Notes under the pieces: generated by a model | The model's input: the letters and a program-made list of their open reading frames with translations, nothing else | Told to the model about the DNA's origin: nothing | Databases searched by the model: none | Assembly (NCBI GenBank): GCA_022766945.1 | Contig: JALEOU010000042.1 | Location: forward strand, 16,758 to 80,757 | Source of the DNA: Fusicatenibacter sp. | GTDB taxonomy: Bacteria > Bacillota > Clostridia > Lachnospirales > Lachnospiraceae | Reading direction: 5' to 3' | Length of the DNA: 64,000 bases | In this document: positions 25,867 through 33,558 of the stretch, piece after piece | Numbering within the stretch: the stretch's first letter is position 1 | Layout of the letters: each line of letters starts with the position of its first letter | Made by a program: the position numbers and the translations under genes

Positions 25867-27519
25867 ATGAGAAAGAAAATCGTAACGTTATTACTCGCAG
25901 CAGCAATGGCATCCTCTCTGTTGGCAGGATGCGGCGGAAGTGATACTACAAGTCAGTCATCTTCCTCGCAGACTTCCAGTGTATCGGAGAGCGCAGCGGA
26001 CGTATCGGCCGAATCCGACAAAGAGGAGATTTCGGATCAGGAGGCGGCTGACAATGTGGCAGCACTGATCGATGCGATCTATGTGCAGGAGAGAACAGAG
26101 GATACGGATGCGCAGTGTGCGGCTGCAAAGGCTGCATGGGATGCCTTGACGGATGCGCAGAAAGAGCTGGTAGAAGGTGAAAATGCGGATCCGGACTACT
26201 TTGGAAGAGATACCGGAGATGCGTCAAAGGACGATCCGCGCAATCAGGATGAGATCGGAGAGAATGAGCTGCTGGTAGTCAGCTTCGGTACCTCGTTTAA
26301 TGACAGCCGTGTCGCTGATATCAAGGGGATTGAGGATGCTCTGCAGGAAGCATATCCTGACTGGTCTGTAAGAAGAGCATTTACCGCACAGATCATCATC
26401 AATCACGTACAGGCACGTGACGGGGAATTCATCGATAATATGCAGCAGGCGCTGGATCGGGCAGTGGCGAACGGTGTAAAGAATCTTGTAATTCAGCCGA
26501 CTCATCTGATGCATGGCGCAGAGTACGATGAACTGATGGAGGCTGTGGAAGAGTATCAGGATCAGTTTGAGACTGTGAGCGTTGCTGAGCCGCTGCTCGG
26601 CGAGGTAGGCGCGGATGCTTCTGCCACAAACGATGACAAAGCCAAAGTTGCAAAGGCAATTACTTCAAAAGCAGTCGAGACGGCAGGTTATGACAGCCTG
26701 GATGCTGCAAAAGAGGATGGAGCCGCATTTGTATTTATGGGACACGGAACCTCTCATACTGCCAAGGTATCCTATAGCCAGATGCAGGCACAGATGCAGG
26801 AACTGGGATATGAAAATGTGTTTATCGGAACCGTTGAAGGAGAACCGGAAGAGACCGCCTGCGAGGCAGTGATTGAGGCAGTTGCCGATGCGGGATATCA
26901 GAAAGTTATTCTTCGTCCTCTTATGGTGGTAGCCGGTGACCATGCGAATAATGATATGGCAGGCGATGATGAGGACTCCTGGAAGAGTATGTTTATTGCA
27001 TCCGGAAAATTTGACACGATCGAGACACAGATTGCAGGTCTTGGCGAAATCGAAGAAATCCAGCAGATTTATGTTGCTCACACAGCGGATGCCATTGGCA
27101 CACTGGGTACAGGCAGTGCAGCATCGACAGCAAATGCAGCAGGAAGCGTTCTGGAGGATGGTGTTTACACGGCCGATTTTAACACCGACAGCAGTATGTT
27201 CCGCGCAAATGAGGCCTGCGAAGGGAAAGGAACGCTGACAGTGAAAGGCGGAGAAATGGTCATCCACGTATCTCTTGCTTCCAAAAATATTGTGAATCTG
27301 TTCCCCGGATTTGCCGAAGATGCTGCAAAGGACGGTGCAGAACTTCTGAATCCTACGACGGATACCGTTACCTACAGTGATGGAGAATCCGAAGAAGTCC
27401 ATGGCTTTGACATTCCGGTTCCGGCACTGGATGAGGAATTTGATCTGGCGCTGATTGGCACCAAAGGCGTGTGGTATGATCACAAAGTCAGCGTTTCCAA
27501 CCCGGTAAAAGCAGAATAA
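25867..27519 (+). CDS. cbiK: Surface lipoprotein CbiK-type cobaltochelatase with NEAT-like tail
   Basis: The 550-residue protein starts with a lipoprotein signal (L-L-A-G-C, Cys22). It has a Ser-rich linker, a short helical repeat-like segment (about 58-105), a complete CbiK-type anaerobic sirohydrochlorin cobaltochelatase domain (about 133-410) and an extra domain (about 430-548). H293 in M-G-H-G-T-S-H and H359 in V-A-G-D-H-A fit the two metal-site histidines of CbiK. The extra domain ends K-G-V-W-Y-D-H-K-V-S-V, which looks like a NEAT tetrapyrrole-binding domain (inference). CbiK is normally cytoplasmic, but a periplasmic CbiK is known in Desulfovibrio. The B12 riboswitch upstream ties it to corrinoid or tetrapyrrole handling outside the cell. 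Confidence 0.88.
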   Translation: MRKKIVTLLLAAAMASSLLAGCGGSDTTSQSSSSQTSSVSESAADVSAESDKEEISDQEAADNVAALIDAIYVQERTEDTDAQCAAAKAAWDALTDAQKELVEGENADPDYFGRDTGDASKDDPRNQDEIGENELLVVSFGTSFNDSRVADIKGIEDALQEAYPDWSVRRAFTAQIIINHVQARDGEFIDNMQQALDRAVANGVKNLVIQPTHLMHGAEYDELMEAVEEYQDQFETVSVAEPLLGEVGADASATNDDKAKVAKAITSKAVETAGYDSLDAAKEDGAAFVFMGHGTSHTAKVSYSQMQAQMQELGYENVFIGTVEGEPEETACEAVIEAVADAGYQKVILRPLMVVAGDHANNDMAGDDEDSWKSMFIASGKFDTIETQIAGLGEIEEIQQIYVAHTADAIGTLGTGSAASTANAAGSVLEDGVYTADFNTDSSMFRANEACEGKGTLTVKGGEMVIHVSLASKNIVNLFPGFAEDAAKDGAELLNPTTDTVTYSDGESEEVHGFDIPVPALDEEFDLALIGTKGVWYDHKVSVSNPVKAE

Positions 27520-27549
27520 ACAGATCGGTGCAGCTATCAGACAGGAGAA

Positions 27550-27575
27550 TCCCCCCGCTTTTTGAGGCGGGGGGA
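27550..27575 (+). terminator. GC-rich intercistronic hairpin after cbiK
   Basis: A 9-bp stem (TCCCCCCGC / GCGGGGGGA) with an 8-nt loop starts 31 nt after the cbiK stop. The T tract is weak (GATTTCTA), so it probably reduces rather than stops read-through to the transport genes. Confidence 0.7.
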
Positions 27576-27656
27576 GATTTCTATCTGAAAAAGACTGTGT
27601 TTTGCAAAAAAGAGATCCGATGAAAGACATTTTCAGAAGAAAAACTGGAGAACAAT

Positions 27657-28205
27657 ATGAAAAAAAGAATTTTGTCATGGATAAGTACCACGCTGATACT
27701 TTTGGCCATTCTTTCGGGAAACGTGGCAGCAGGTCAGACGATCTGCCTGGCGGAGGAACTGTCTGCGCAGGCGGCGTCCATTGACAGGGAAGACGGTGAA
27801 TATCAGATACAAGTGGAACTGGAAGGAGGAACCGGGAGAGCTACGGTGACATCCCCGGCTGTACTGATTGTAAAGGACTCCTGCGCTTATGCGAGAATCG
27901 AGTGGAGCAGTTCCAAATTTGACTATATGATTGTGGCCGGAGAAAAATATCTTCCCATCAATGAAGATGGCAATTCGGTATTTGAGATCCCTGTTCTCGT
28001 ATTTGATGAGCCGATGACAGTGATTGCAGACACAACTGCCATGAGTGTACCTCATGAGGTGGAATATACTTTCACGTTTGCTTCGGATCAGATTACGTCC
28101 GGAAAACAGACGGTAAAGGGAAGCGTTTTTGGACTTGTACTGGTGATCATCTCTGCAGCCGGATGCCTTGTCGTATACTTCGTGAAGAAAAAACAGCGTC
28201 CGTGA
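27657..28205 (+). CDS. Membrane-anchored NEAT-like surface protein
   Basis: The 182-residue protein has a signal peptide (about 1-30), one beta-rich domain (about 45-145), a C-terminal transmembrane helix (about 155-175) and a basic K-K-K-Q-R-P tail. That gives a protein held at the membrane with its domain outside. The domain begins D-G-E-Y, has L-I-V-K-D followed by a hydrophobic strand and S-S-S-K-F, and ends P-H-E-V-E-Y-T-F-T-F. This pattern resembles NEAT domains that bind haem, and it parallels the tail of the CbiK lipoprotein in the previous gene. The two may pass a tetrapyrrole to the ABC importer downstream. No database match could be checked, so NEAT is an inference. Confidence 0.7.
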   Translation: MKKRILSWISTTLILLAILSGNVAAGQTICLAEELSAQAASIDREDGEYQIQVELEGGTGRATVTSPAVLIVKDSCAYARIEWSSSKFDYMIVAGEKYLPINEDGNSVFEIPVLVFDEPMTVIADTTAMSVPHEVEYTFTFASDQITSGKQTVKGSVFGLVLVIISAAGCLVVYFVKKKQRP

Positions 28206-28236
28206 AATTTTGAGTGGAAAGAAGGAGTTCCGTAAA

Positions 28237-29391
28237 ATGAAACGAGTGACCATGATTCTGATCAGTGTGCTTACGATATTTCTGCTGGCATCCTGCAGCA
28301 GTACCCAACCTTCAAAGACAGACAAAACGAATCCGCAGATCAGTGAGTCGCTGACCCATACAGGCAGCATGGAGCTTACCTATGCGAAGAATTTTTCAGT
28401 TGACTATTATGAGGATGGGTATGCGCTGATTTGCATTTCCAACGGGGATCGCTATCTGGTGATTCCGGAAGGGAAAGAATGTCCGCATGATGTGGAAAAA
28501 GACATTGTTCGGATTCAAAAACCGGTGAAAAATGTCTATCTGGCGGCATCCGCAGCCATGGATATCTTTGTGGCACTGGATCGTCTGGATGTGATCCGCT
28601 TCTCCGCACTGAATAGCGATTCCTGGTATATCACGGAAGCAAAAGATGCAATGGAAAGCGGAGAGATTCTTTATGCCGGAAAGTATTCATCGCCGGATTA
28701 TGAACAGATTGTATCAGGAAGCTGCAGTCTGGCCATCGAAAATACGATGATTTATCACACACCGGAAGTAAAAGAACAGCTGGAAAAGTTTGGCATTCCG
28801 GTGCTGGTGGATTACTCCAGCTATGAGACGGAGCCGCTCGGCAGAACCGAATGGGTGAAACTTTACGGCCTGCTCACTGACCGGGAGGAGGCAGCGGATG
28901 CACTGTTTTCGGAACAGGTCAATGCGTTTGCGGATATCAGTTCAAAGGATCGCACGGACAAAACGGTGGCATTTTTCTATATTACAAGCAACGGTGAGGT
29001 GAATGTCCGTAAATCCTCCGATTACCTGCCAAAGATGATTGATCTGGCAGGCGGAAATTATATCTTCGATGATCTGGGAGACAAAGAGGATACCGCGTCC
29101 TCTACCATGTCCATGCAGATGGAAGAGTTCTATGCCTCCGCCAAAGATGCGGATTATATCATTTACAACAGTACCATCGAGGGGGAATTGAATTCCGTGG
29201 AGGATCTGCTCTCCAAGAGTTCACTCCTTGCCAACTTCAAAGCGGTGCAGGAAGGAAATGTGTACTGCACAACGAAGAACCTGTATCAGTCTTCCATGGA
29301 ACTTGGAACCATTATTTCTGATATTCACAATATGATCACTGGAAAAGAGGAAGAGCTTACCTACATTTATAAGCTCGATCAGGACAGATGA
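28237..29391 (+). CDS. BtuF/FhuD-type ABC binding lipoprotein
   Basis: This 384-residue lipoprotein has lipobox L-L-A-S-C (Cys20) and a periplasmic-binding-protein type III fold (TroA/BtuF-like) with motifs N-V-Y-L-A-A-S-A-A-M-D, P-V-L-V-D-Y-S-S-Y and I-I-Y-N-S-T. The start ATG 28237 follows AAGGAG by 9 nt. An upstream TTG at 28210 is in frame but has no site. Its end overlaps the permease gene by four bases. The B12 riboswitch suggests corrinoids or related tetrapyrroles as cargo, but iron-haem or siderophore binding is not excluded by sequence alone. Confidence 0.85.
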   Translation: MKRVTMILISVLTIFLLASCSSTQPSKTDKTNPQISESLTHTGSMELTYAKNFSVDYYEDGYALICISNGDRYLVIPEGKECPHDVEKDIVRIQKPVKNVYLAASAAMDIFVALDRLDVIRFSALNSDSWYITEAKDAMESGEILYAGKYSSPDYEQIVSGSCSLAIENTMIYHTPEVKEQLEKFGIPVLVDYSSYETEPLGRTEWVKLYGLLTDREEAADALFSEQVNAFADISSKDRTDKTVAFFYITSNGEVNVRKSSDYLPKMIDLAGGNYIFDDLGDKEDTASSTMSMQMEEFYASAKDADYIIYNSTIEGELNSVEDLLSKSSLLANFKAVQEGNVYCTTKNLYQSSMELGTIISDIHNMITGKEEELTYIYKLDQDR

Positions 29392-30404
29392 GAAAAACGA
29401 ATCGGTATTTATTGGGTTATCTGATTTTGCTGCTGCTTCTGGCAATATTTCTGGCAGTTAATATTTGCGTGGGAAGTGTGAACATTCCGCTTTCAGAGGT
29501 ATGGAATCTGTTTCGGGGAGCAGAAGTCGATTCCATGTCTACGGATATTATTCTGCAGATCCGGCTTCCAAGAGCGCTTGCAGCGGCGATTCTTGGGGGA
29601 GCGCTGGCACTGTCCGGTTATCTTCTGCAGACCTTTTTCCATAATCCAATTGCCAGCCCTTTTACCCTTGGCGTTTCATCCGGTGCAAAAGTAGTGGTGG
29701 CGCTGATTATGATTCTTTTTCTGCAGAAAGGATATACCATCAATTCGCTGGCGATGATTCTGTCAGCGTTTGTGGGAGCTATGATTTCCATGGGATTTGT
29801 GCTGCTGATTGCCAGAGTGATTGACAAGATGTCGATGCTGATTGTCAGCGGCGTCATGATCGGCTACATCTGTTCTGCAATTACTGATTTTGTGGTAACC
29901 TTTGCGGACGACGCCAATATCGTGAATCTCCATAACTGGTCCAAGGGAAGCTTTTCCGGTATCAGCTGGGACAATGTGATTGTGATGGCAATCGTTGTTT
30001 TTGCGGCATTATTCTGTGTTTTTCTGCAGTCCAAGCCGATCAGCGCGTATCAGCTGGGAGAAGTATATGCTCAGAATATGGGTGTCAATGTGAAAACATT
30101 CCGCGTGATTCTGATTTTACTGTCCAGCGTGCTTGCGGCCTGTGTGACGGCATTTGCCGGTCCGGTTTCGTTTGTCGGGATTGCGGTGCCGCATCTGGTC
30201 AAAAGCCTGTTTAAGACAGCAAAACCGATTGTGATGATTCCGGGATGTTTTCTCGGGGGAGCGTCTTTTTGCCTGATGTGTGACTTGCTGGCGCGAACGA
30301 TGTTTGCGCCTACAGAGCTGAGCATCAGTACGGTGACAGCAATTTTCGGAGCTCCGGTTGTTATTTTTATTATGATACGAAAGAAGAAAGACAGGGCAGA
30401 GTAA
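29388..30404 (+). CDS. BtuC/FecCD-type ABC permease
   Basis: This 338-residue permease of the FecCD family is hydrophobic throughout, with about nine to ten membrane helices. Family motifs are R-L-P-R-A-L-A-A-A-I-L-G-G-A-L, G-Y-L-L-Q-T-F-F-H-N-P-I-A-S-P and G-P-V-S-F-V-G-I-A-V-P-H. It starts with an ATGA overlap with the binding protein and precedes the ATPase by 3 nt. It forms the transmembrane dimer of the importer. Confidence 0.9.
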   Translation: MRKTNRYLLGYLILLLLLAIFLAVNICVGSVNIPLSEVWNLFRGAEVDSMSTDIILQIRLPRALAAAILGGALALSGYLLQTFFHNPIASPFTLGVSSGAKVVVALIMILFLQKGYTINSLAMILSAFVGAMISMGFVLLIARVIDKMSMLIVSGVMIGYICSAITDFVVTFADDANIVNLHNWSKGSFSGISWDNVIVMAIVVFAALFCVFLQSKPISAYQLGEVYAQNMGVNVKTFRVILILLSSVLAACVTAFAGPVSFVGIAVPHLVKSLFKTAKPIVMIPGCFLGGASFCLMCDLLARTMFAPTELSISTVTAIFGAPVVIFIMIRKKKDRAE

Positions 30405-30407
30405 AGG

Positions 30408-31526
30408 ATGAGGGATGAGTATTATTTTCGCACAGAGGGACTGACCGTAGGCTATGATGGTGTCCCGCTGATCAAAGAGATTGAAATCAGTATCCGGCGC
30501 GGGGAGATTCTGACCCTGATCGGTCCAAACGGTGCAGGCAAGACGACGATTTTGAAAAGTATCATCCGACAGCTTTCCCCTATCGGCGGTATGGTGTATC
30601 TGGACGGCCGGTCAATGCAGGAAATGAGCGGCAAGGAAATCGCCACCAGAATGTCTGTTGTTCTTACAGAGCGGACAAAACCGGAACTGATGAGCTGTGA
30701 GGATGTGGTGTCAACGGGACGCTATCCTTACACCGGCACGTTCGGCCTGCTGTCCAAAAAGGATCGGGAAATTGTGCGGGAATCGATGGAACTAGTACAT
30801 ATCACAGAGCTTGCGGATCGGGATTTTACCAGAATCAGTGACGGACAGAAGCAGCGGGTTATGCTGGCTCGAGCGATCTGTCAGGAACCGGATCTGATTG
30901 TGTTGGATGAGCCCACGTCCTTTCTGGATATCAAATATAAGCTGGAATTTCTTGCCATTATCCAGAAGCTGTCCAGAACCCGTAACCTGTCGGTAATTAT
31001 GTCACTGCACGAGCTGGATCTGGCCGGACGTATTTCGGATAAGATAGTTTGTGTCAGAGGAGACAAAGTGGACAGGTACGGTACTCCGGAAGAAATTTTT
31101 ACCGAAGGATATATACCGGAACTGTACGAAATGACAGTGGGAAGCTATGATGAGCTCTCCGGCAATCTGGAGCTTGCGCGGGTGATGGGAGAAGCAAAGG
31201 TACTGGTATTGTCCGGCAATGGCACAGGCACGGGACTGTTCCGCAGATTACAGAGAGAGGGGATTCCCTTTGCAGCCGGTATTTTGTGGGAAAATGATCT
31301 GGACTATCCATCGGCCAGAGCTTTGGCCTCGGAGGTAATCTCTGTCAGGGCATTTGCATCGATCAGTATGGCGGAAAAAAGGCGGGCGATGGAACTGATT
31401 GATCAGTGTACCGGGGTCCTTTGCACGCTGCCGCAGGAGAAATTTGGACAAATGGGAGAGTATGGCCGCATTCTGGAAGAACTTTGGGTGTATGCGGACA
31501 GGCAGGGAAAAATCGTTCAACGGTAG
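30408..31526 (+). CDS. BtuD/FhuC-type ABC ATPase with C-terminal extension
   Basis: The 372-residue protein is about 110 residues longer than most BtuD/FhuC ATPases. The N-terminal ATPase has Walker A G-P-N-G-A-G-K-T-T, signature I-S-D-G-Q-K-Q-R and Walker B L-I-V-L-D-E-P-T-S-F-L-D. From about residue 255 an added domain begins A-K-V-L-V-L-S-G-N-G-T-G-T-G. It reads like a Rossmann-type alpha/beta fold and may sense or bind a nucleotide-like ligand (inference). Its gene tail overlaps the convergent yitT-like gene by 10 nt. Confidence 0.87.
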   Translation: MRDEYYFRTEGLTVGYDGVPLIKEIEISIRRGEILTLIGPNGAGKTTILKSIIRQLSPIGGMVYLDGRSMQEMSGKEIATRMSVVLTERTKPELMSCEDVVSTGRYPYTGTFGLLSKKDREIVRESMELVHITELADRDFTRISDGQKQRVMLARAICQEPDLIVLDEPTSFLDIKYKLEFLAIIQKLSRTRNLSVIMSLHELDLAGRISDKIVCVRGDKVDRYGTPEEIFTEGYIPELYEMTVGSYDELSGNLELARVMGEAKVLVLSGNGTGTGLFRRLQREGIPFAAGILWENDLDYPSARALASEVISVRAFASISMAEKRRAMELIDQCTGVLCTLPQEKFGQMGEYGRILEELWVYADRQGKIVQR

Positions 31527-32386
31527 CGTTTCTTCATGGAAAAACCTCTTCCGCGCACCTCATTGACATGGCTGATGATCAGAAAACTTTCCGGATCGAT
31601 GGAGCGGATCAGTTTTTCCATTTTGGGCAGCTCCCGATTGGAGACGATGCTCAGGACAATCTGTGTTTTCTTCTGCAGATAGCCCCCTTCTCCGTCCAGA
31701 ATTGTGACGCCTCTGTCAATTCGGGTCAGGATAGCTTTTCGGATGTCATCGGATTTGCTGCTGATCACTTTTACTTCCGTTTTTGATGTTCCGACAAGGA
31801 GCATTTTATCCAGTACGATGGTATAGATCATCACAAGTACAATGCCGTACAGGATATTTTCAGCAGGGCGATAGAGCGCCTGTCCCAGGAGAATGCACAC
31901 ATCGAATGCGTACATGCTGATGGACACGGGAACGTGAAGTGTTTTTTGCAGAATCAGGGGAGGAATATCCATTCCTCCTGTGGAAGCTCCGGAGCGGATG
32001 ACAAGGCCAAGCGCGATTCCGATTCCAAGACCGGAAAAGAGTGTACAAAGCAGCAGATCCTCTGTCATGACATAATCCCCCAGAATACGATTCAGAAGTT
32101 CCAGAAAACAGGGATACAAAAAAGTGCTGGCAAGTGTTGTGAGTGCAAACTGCTTTCCGAGCACGCAAAATCCGAGAATCAGCATGAGCACATTGAAAAT
32201 GAGCACGAACAGTGAAATGGGGACACCAAAGAAATGCTCCATTGTCAGAGCGATGCCGGTTGTGCCTCCTGTCACAAGAGAGGAGGGCAGAAGGAACAGC
32301 TTGACAGCCAAAGCATATAGAAAGTTGCCTGCCATGACACAGAAAAAAGACGAGACAGTCTGTAAAAGATGAGAATCCTTGTCCAT
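31517..32386 (-). CDS. YitT/DUF2179 family membrane protein
   Basis: This 289-residue protein has five to six N-terminal membrane spans and a cytoplasmic DUF2179 domain (about 205-285). The first loop contains S-S-L-V-T-G-G-T-T-G-I-A, and later S-G-A-S-T-G-G-M-D repeats the pattern. These Gly/Thr-rich half-repeats are typical of the YitT family, whose transport substrate is not established. GGAGG precedes the ATG. Its 100-nt leader holds a terminator-like hairpin, so expression may be controlled by attenuation. Confidence 0.85.
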   Translation of the reverse strand: MDKDSHLLQTVSSFFCVMAGNFLYALAVKLFLLPSSLVTGGTTGIALTMEHFFGVPISLFVLIFNVLMLILGFCVLGKQFALTTLASTFLYPCFLELLNRILGDYVMTEDLLLCTLFSGLGIGIALGLVIRSGASTGGMDIPPLILQKTLHVPVSISMYAFDVCILLGQALYRPAENILYGIVLVMIYTIVLDKMLLVGTSKTEVKVISSKSDDIRKAILTRIDRGVTILDGEGGYLQKKTQIVLSIVSNRELPKMEKLIRSIDPESFLIISHVNEVRGRGFSMKKRYR

Positions 32387-32427
32387 AGATAAACCTCCGC
32401 AAATCAGTTTCGATTGTTCCGTATATC

Positions 32428-32474
32428 AAAAAAATCCACGGATGCCGGAGAATTTTCCCTGACAAACGTGGATC
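32428..32474 (-). terminator. Attenuator-like hairpin in the yitT leader
   Basis: On the minus strand ATCCACG (32474-32468) pairs with CGTGGAT (32440-32434), followed at once by six or seven T. It lies between the promoter and the start codon with no gene before it. That placement indicates premature termination as a control point, or a short leader RNA. Confidence 0.7.
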
Positions 32475-32499
32475 GAGGATATACCTAATACGAGAATTA

Positions 32500-32527
32500 C
32501 TATAGCGAATTGTACAAAAAATGTCAA
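32500..32527 (-). promoter_or_regulatory. Promoter of the YitT family gene
   Basis: On the minus strand TTGACA (32527-32522), a 16-nt spacer and TATAGT (32505-32500) form a near-consensus promoter about 115 nt before the start codon. Confidence 0.75.
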
Positions 32528-32556
32528 GGTTAAAATGATAACAGAAATCGATTCTG

Positions 32557-33010
32557 TTACAGCGTCAGAATAAAAGTAAAGGATGCATTTTCCGTGTCAT
32601 AGAGATGCGGACCTCCTACCGATAAAAGCGGTGCATGTAAATTCCGGATCGTGATTTCATCGCATGTAAGAGCAGTGATGGCATGAAGTTTTCGATTACC
32701 ACCGCTGCATACGTCATAGGGATTCACCGGAAGTCCGAGTTTTGTAACTGTGAGTTTCCAGGGATCGTCTATCCCAAGATGAAATCCGAAGAAAATAGCT
32801 TCCGGAATACGGCTGGCATCTTTGTGAAACCACTGTACCGTTACAGTAATCTGGTTTTCAATGTATAATTCCAGGTAGGAGTCTTCAGATTCAGAACACA
32901 TTCCAGCCCTGGCTTGGCAAAATCAGGTTTGGACCGCCATTTTGCACAAGATAAGGGACAATTGCCTGAATATAACCTGTGAGCACAGAGAAGTGGATAT
33001 CCGCTGTTGA
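32557..33010 (-). pseudogene. Decayed 3' end of a larger gene, frameshifted
   Basis: Two adjacent reading frames make one plausible protein end. The first reads N-S-G-Y-P-L-L-C-A-H-R-L-Y to K-P-G-L-E-C-V and closes near 32895. The second continues S-E-S-E-D-S-Y-L-E-L-Y-I-E-N to a stop at 32557. They join across a one-base shift near 32895. The final part has ordinary coding character, ending S-F-T-F-I-L-T-L. It resembles the C-terminus of large DUF5054-type carbohydrate proteins as far as I recall, but this is weak. The upstream part is missing, because the marR promoter region replaces it. Confidence 0.55.
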
Positions 33011-33035
33011 CATCACTATTTAGATGTAGTATCAT
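33007..33035 (+). promoter_or_regulatory. marR promoter
   Basis: TTGACA (33007-33012), a 17-nt spacer and TATCAT (33030-33035) lie 41 nt before the marR start. The left operator arm covers the spacer and the -10 box. Confidence 0.75.
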
Positions 33036-33063
33036 ACAAAAATAGTTGATACTACATCTAAAT
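33018..33063. promoter_or_regulatory. Perfect palindromic operator for MarR
   Basis: A 17-bp arm ATTTAGATGTAGTATCA (33018-33034) is repeated inverted at 33047-33063 across a 12-nt spacer. It overlaps the promoter and ends just before the GGAGG ribosome site. This is the arrangement expected for MarR autorepression. Confidence 0.85.
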
Positions 33064-33075
33064 GGAGGAACCACA

Positions 33076-33558
33076 ATGGACGCAACCAGGAGAGAAATCA
33101 CAAAAATAGCGCGGGAAGTCAGTAAATTTACAGTACAGACGATGAAAGAAGAGGGCATCGGTACGGCGGAATTTGATTTTATCCATCTGATTCGCCATCA
33201 CCCAGGCATCACCCAGGCAGAAGTGCGGGAGCAGTTAAAGATCGATAAAGGAGCCGCCGCCCGGCGCACAGCCAGCCTGGAGGCAAAAGGTTACCTGATC
33301 CGAAAGCCGAATCCGGCGGATGGACGCAGCCGGCTGCTCTATGCAACGGAAAAAGCGGAACAGCTGAAGAATTCCAAGGCGTTGATTGAATCTGTATTTT
33401 ATGAGTGGCTTCTTTCGGAACTGTCGGACAAAGAACGACAGGAATTCTGCCGGATTCTGGATCAGCTCTATCTTCGTTCGAAAAAAGAGAGCCGTGCGGG
33501 ATTTGGACAGGTGACAGAACGGATCCGAAAGGGAGAGGAGCAAAGGGATGAGAACTGA
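33076..33558 (+). CDS. MarR-family transcriptional repressor
   Basis: The 160-residue protein has the MarR winged helix fold. The recognition region is Q-A-E-V-R-E-Q-L-K-I-D-K-G-A-A-A-R, followed by the wing K-P-N-P-A-D-G-R-S-R-L. The start is ATG 33076, 8 nt after GGAGG; a longer reading from 33046 would sit inside the operator. Its end overlaps the first exporter gene by 11 nt, so it should control the pump and itself through the palindrome upstream. The inducer is unknown. Confidence 0.9.
   Translation: MDATRREITKIAREVSKFTVQTMKEEGIGTAEFDFIHLIRHHPGITQAEVREQLKIDKGAAARRTASLEAKGYLIRKPNPADGRSRLLYATEKAEQLKNSKALIESVFYEWLLSELSDKERQEFCRILDQLYLRSKKESRAGFGQVTERIRKGEEQRDEN

Noticed and set aside
26665..27678. 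Minus-strand reading of 337 codons over cbiK
   Set aside because: It is the antisense of the cbiK lipoprotein, with no plausible start or domain.
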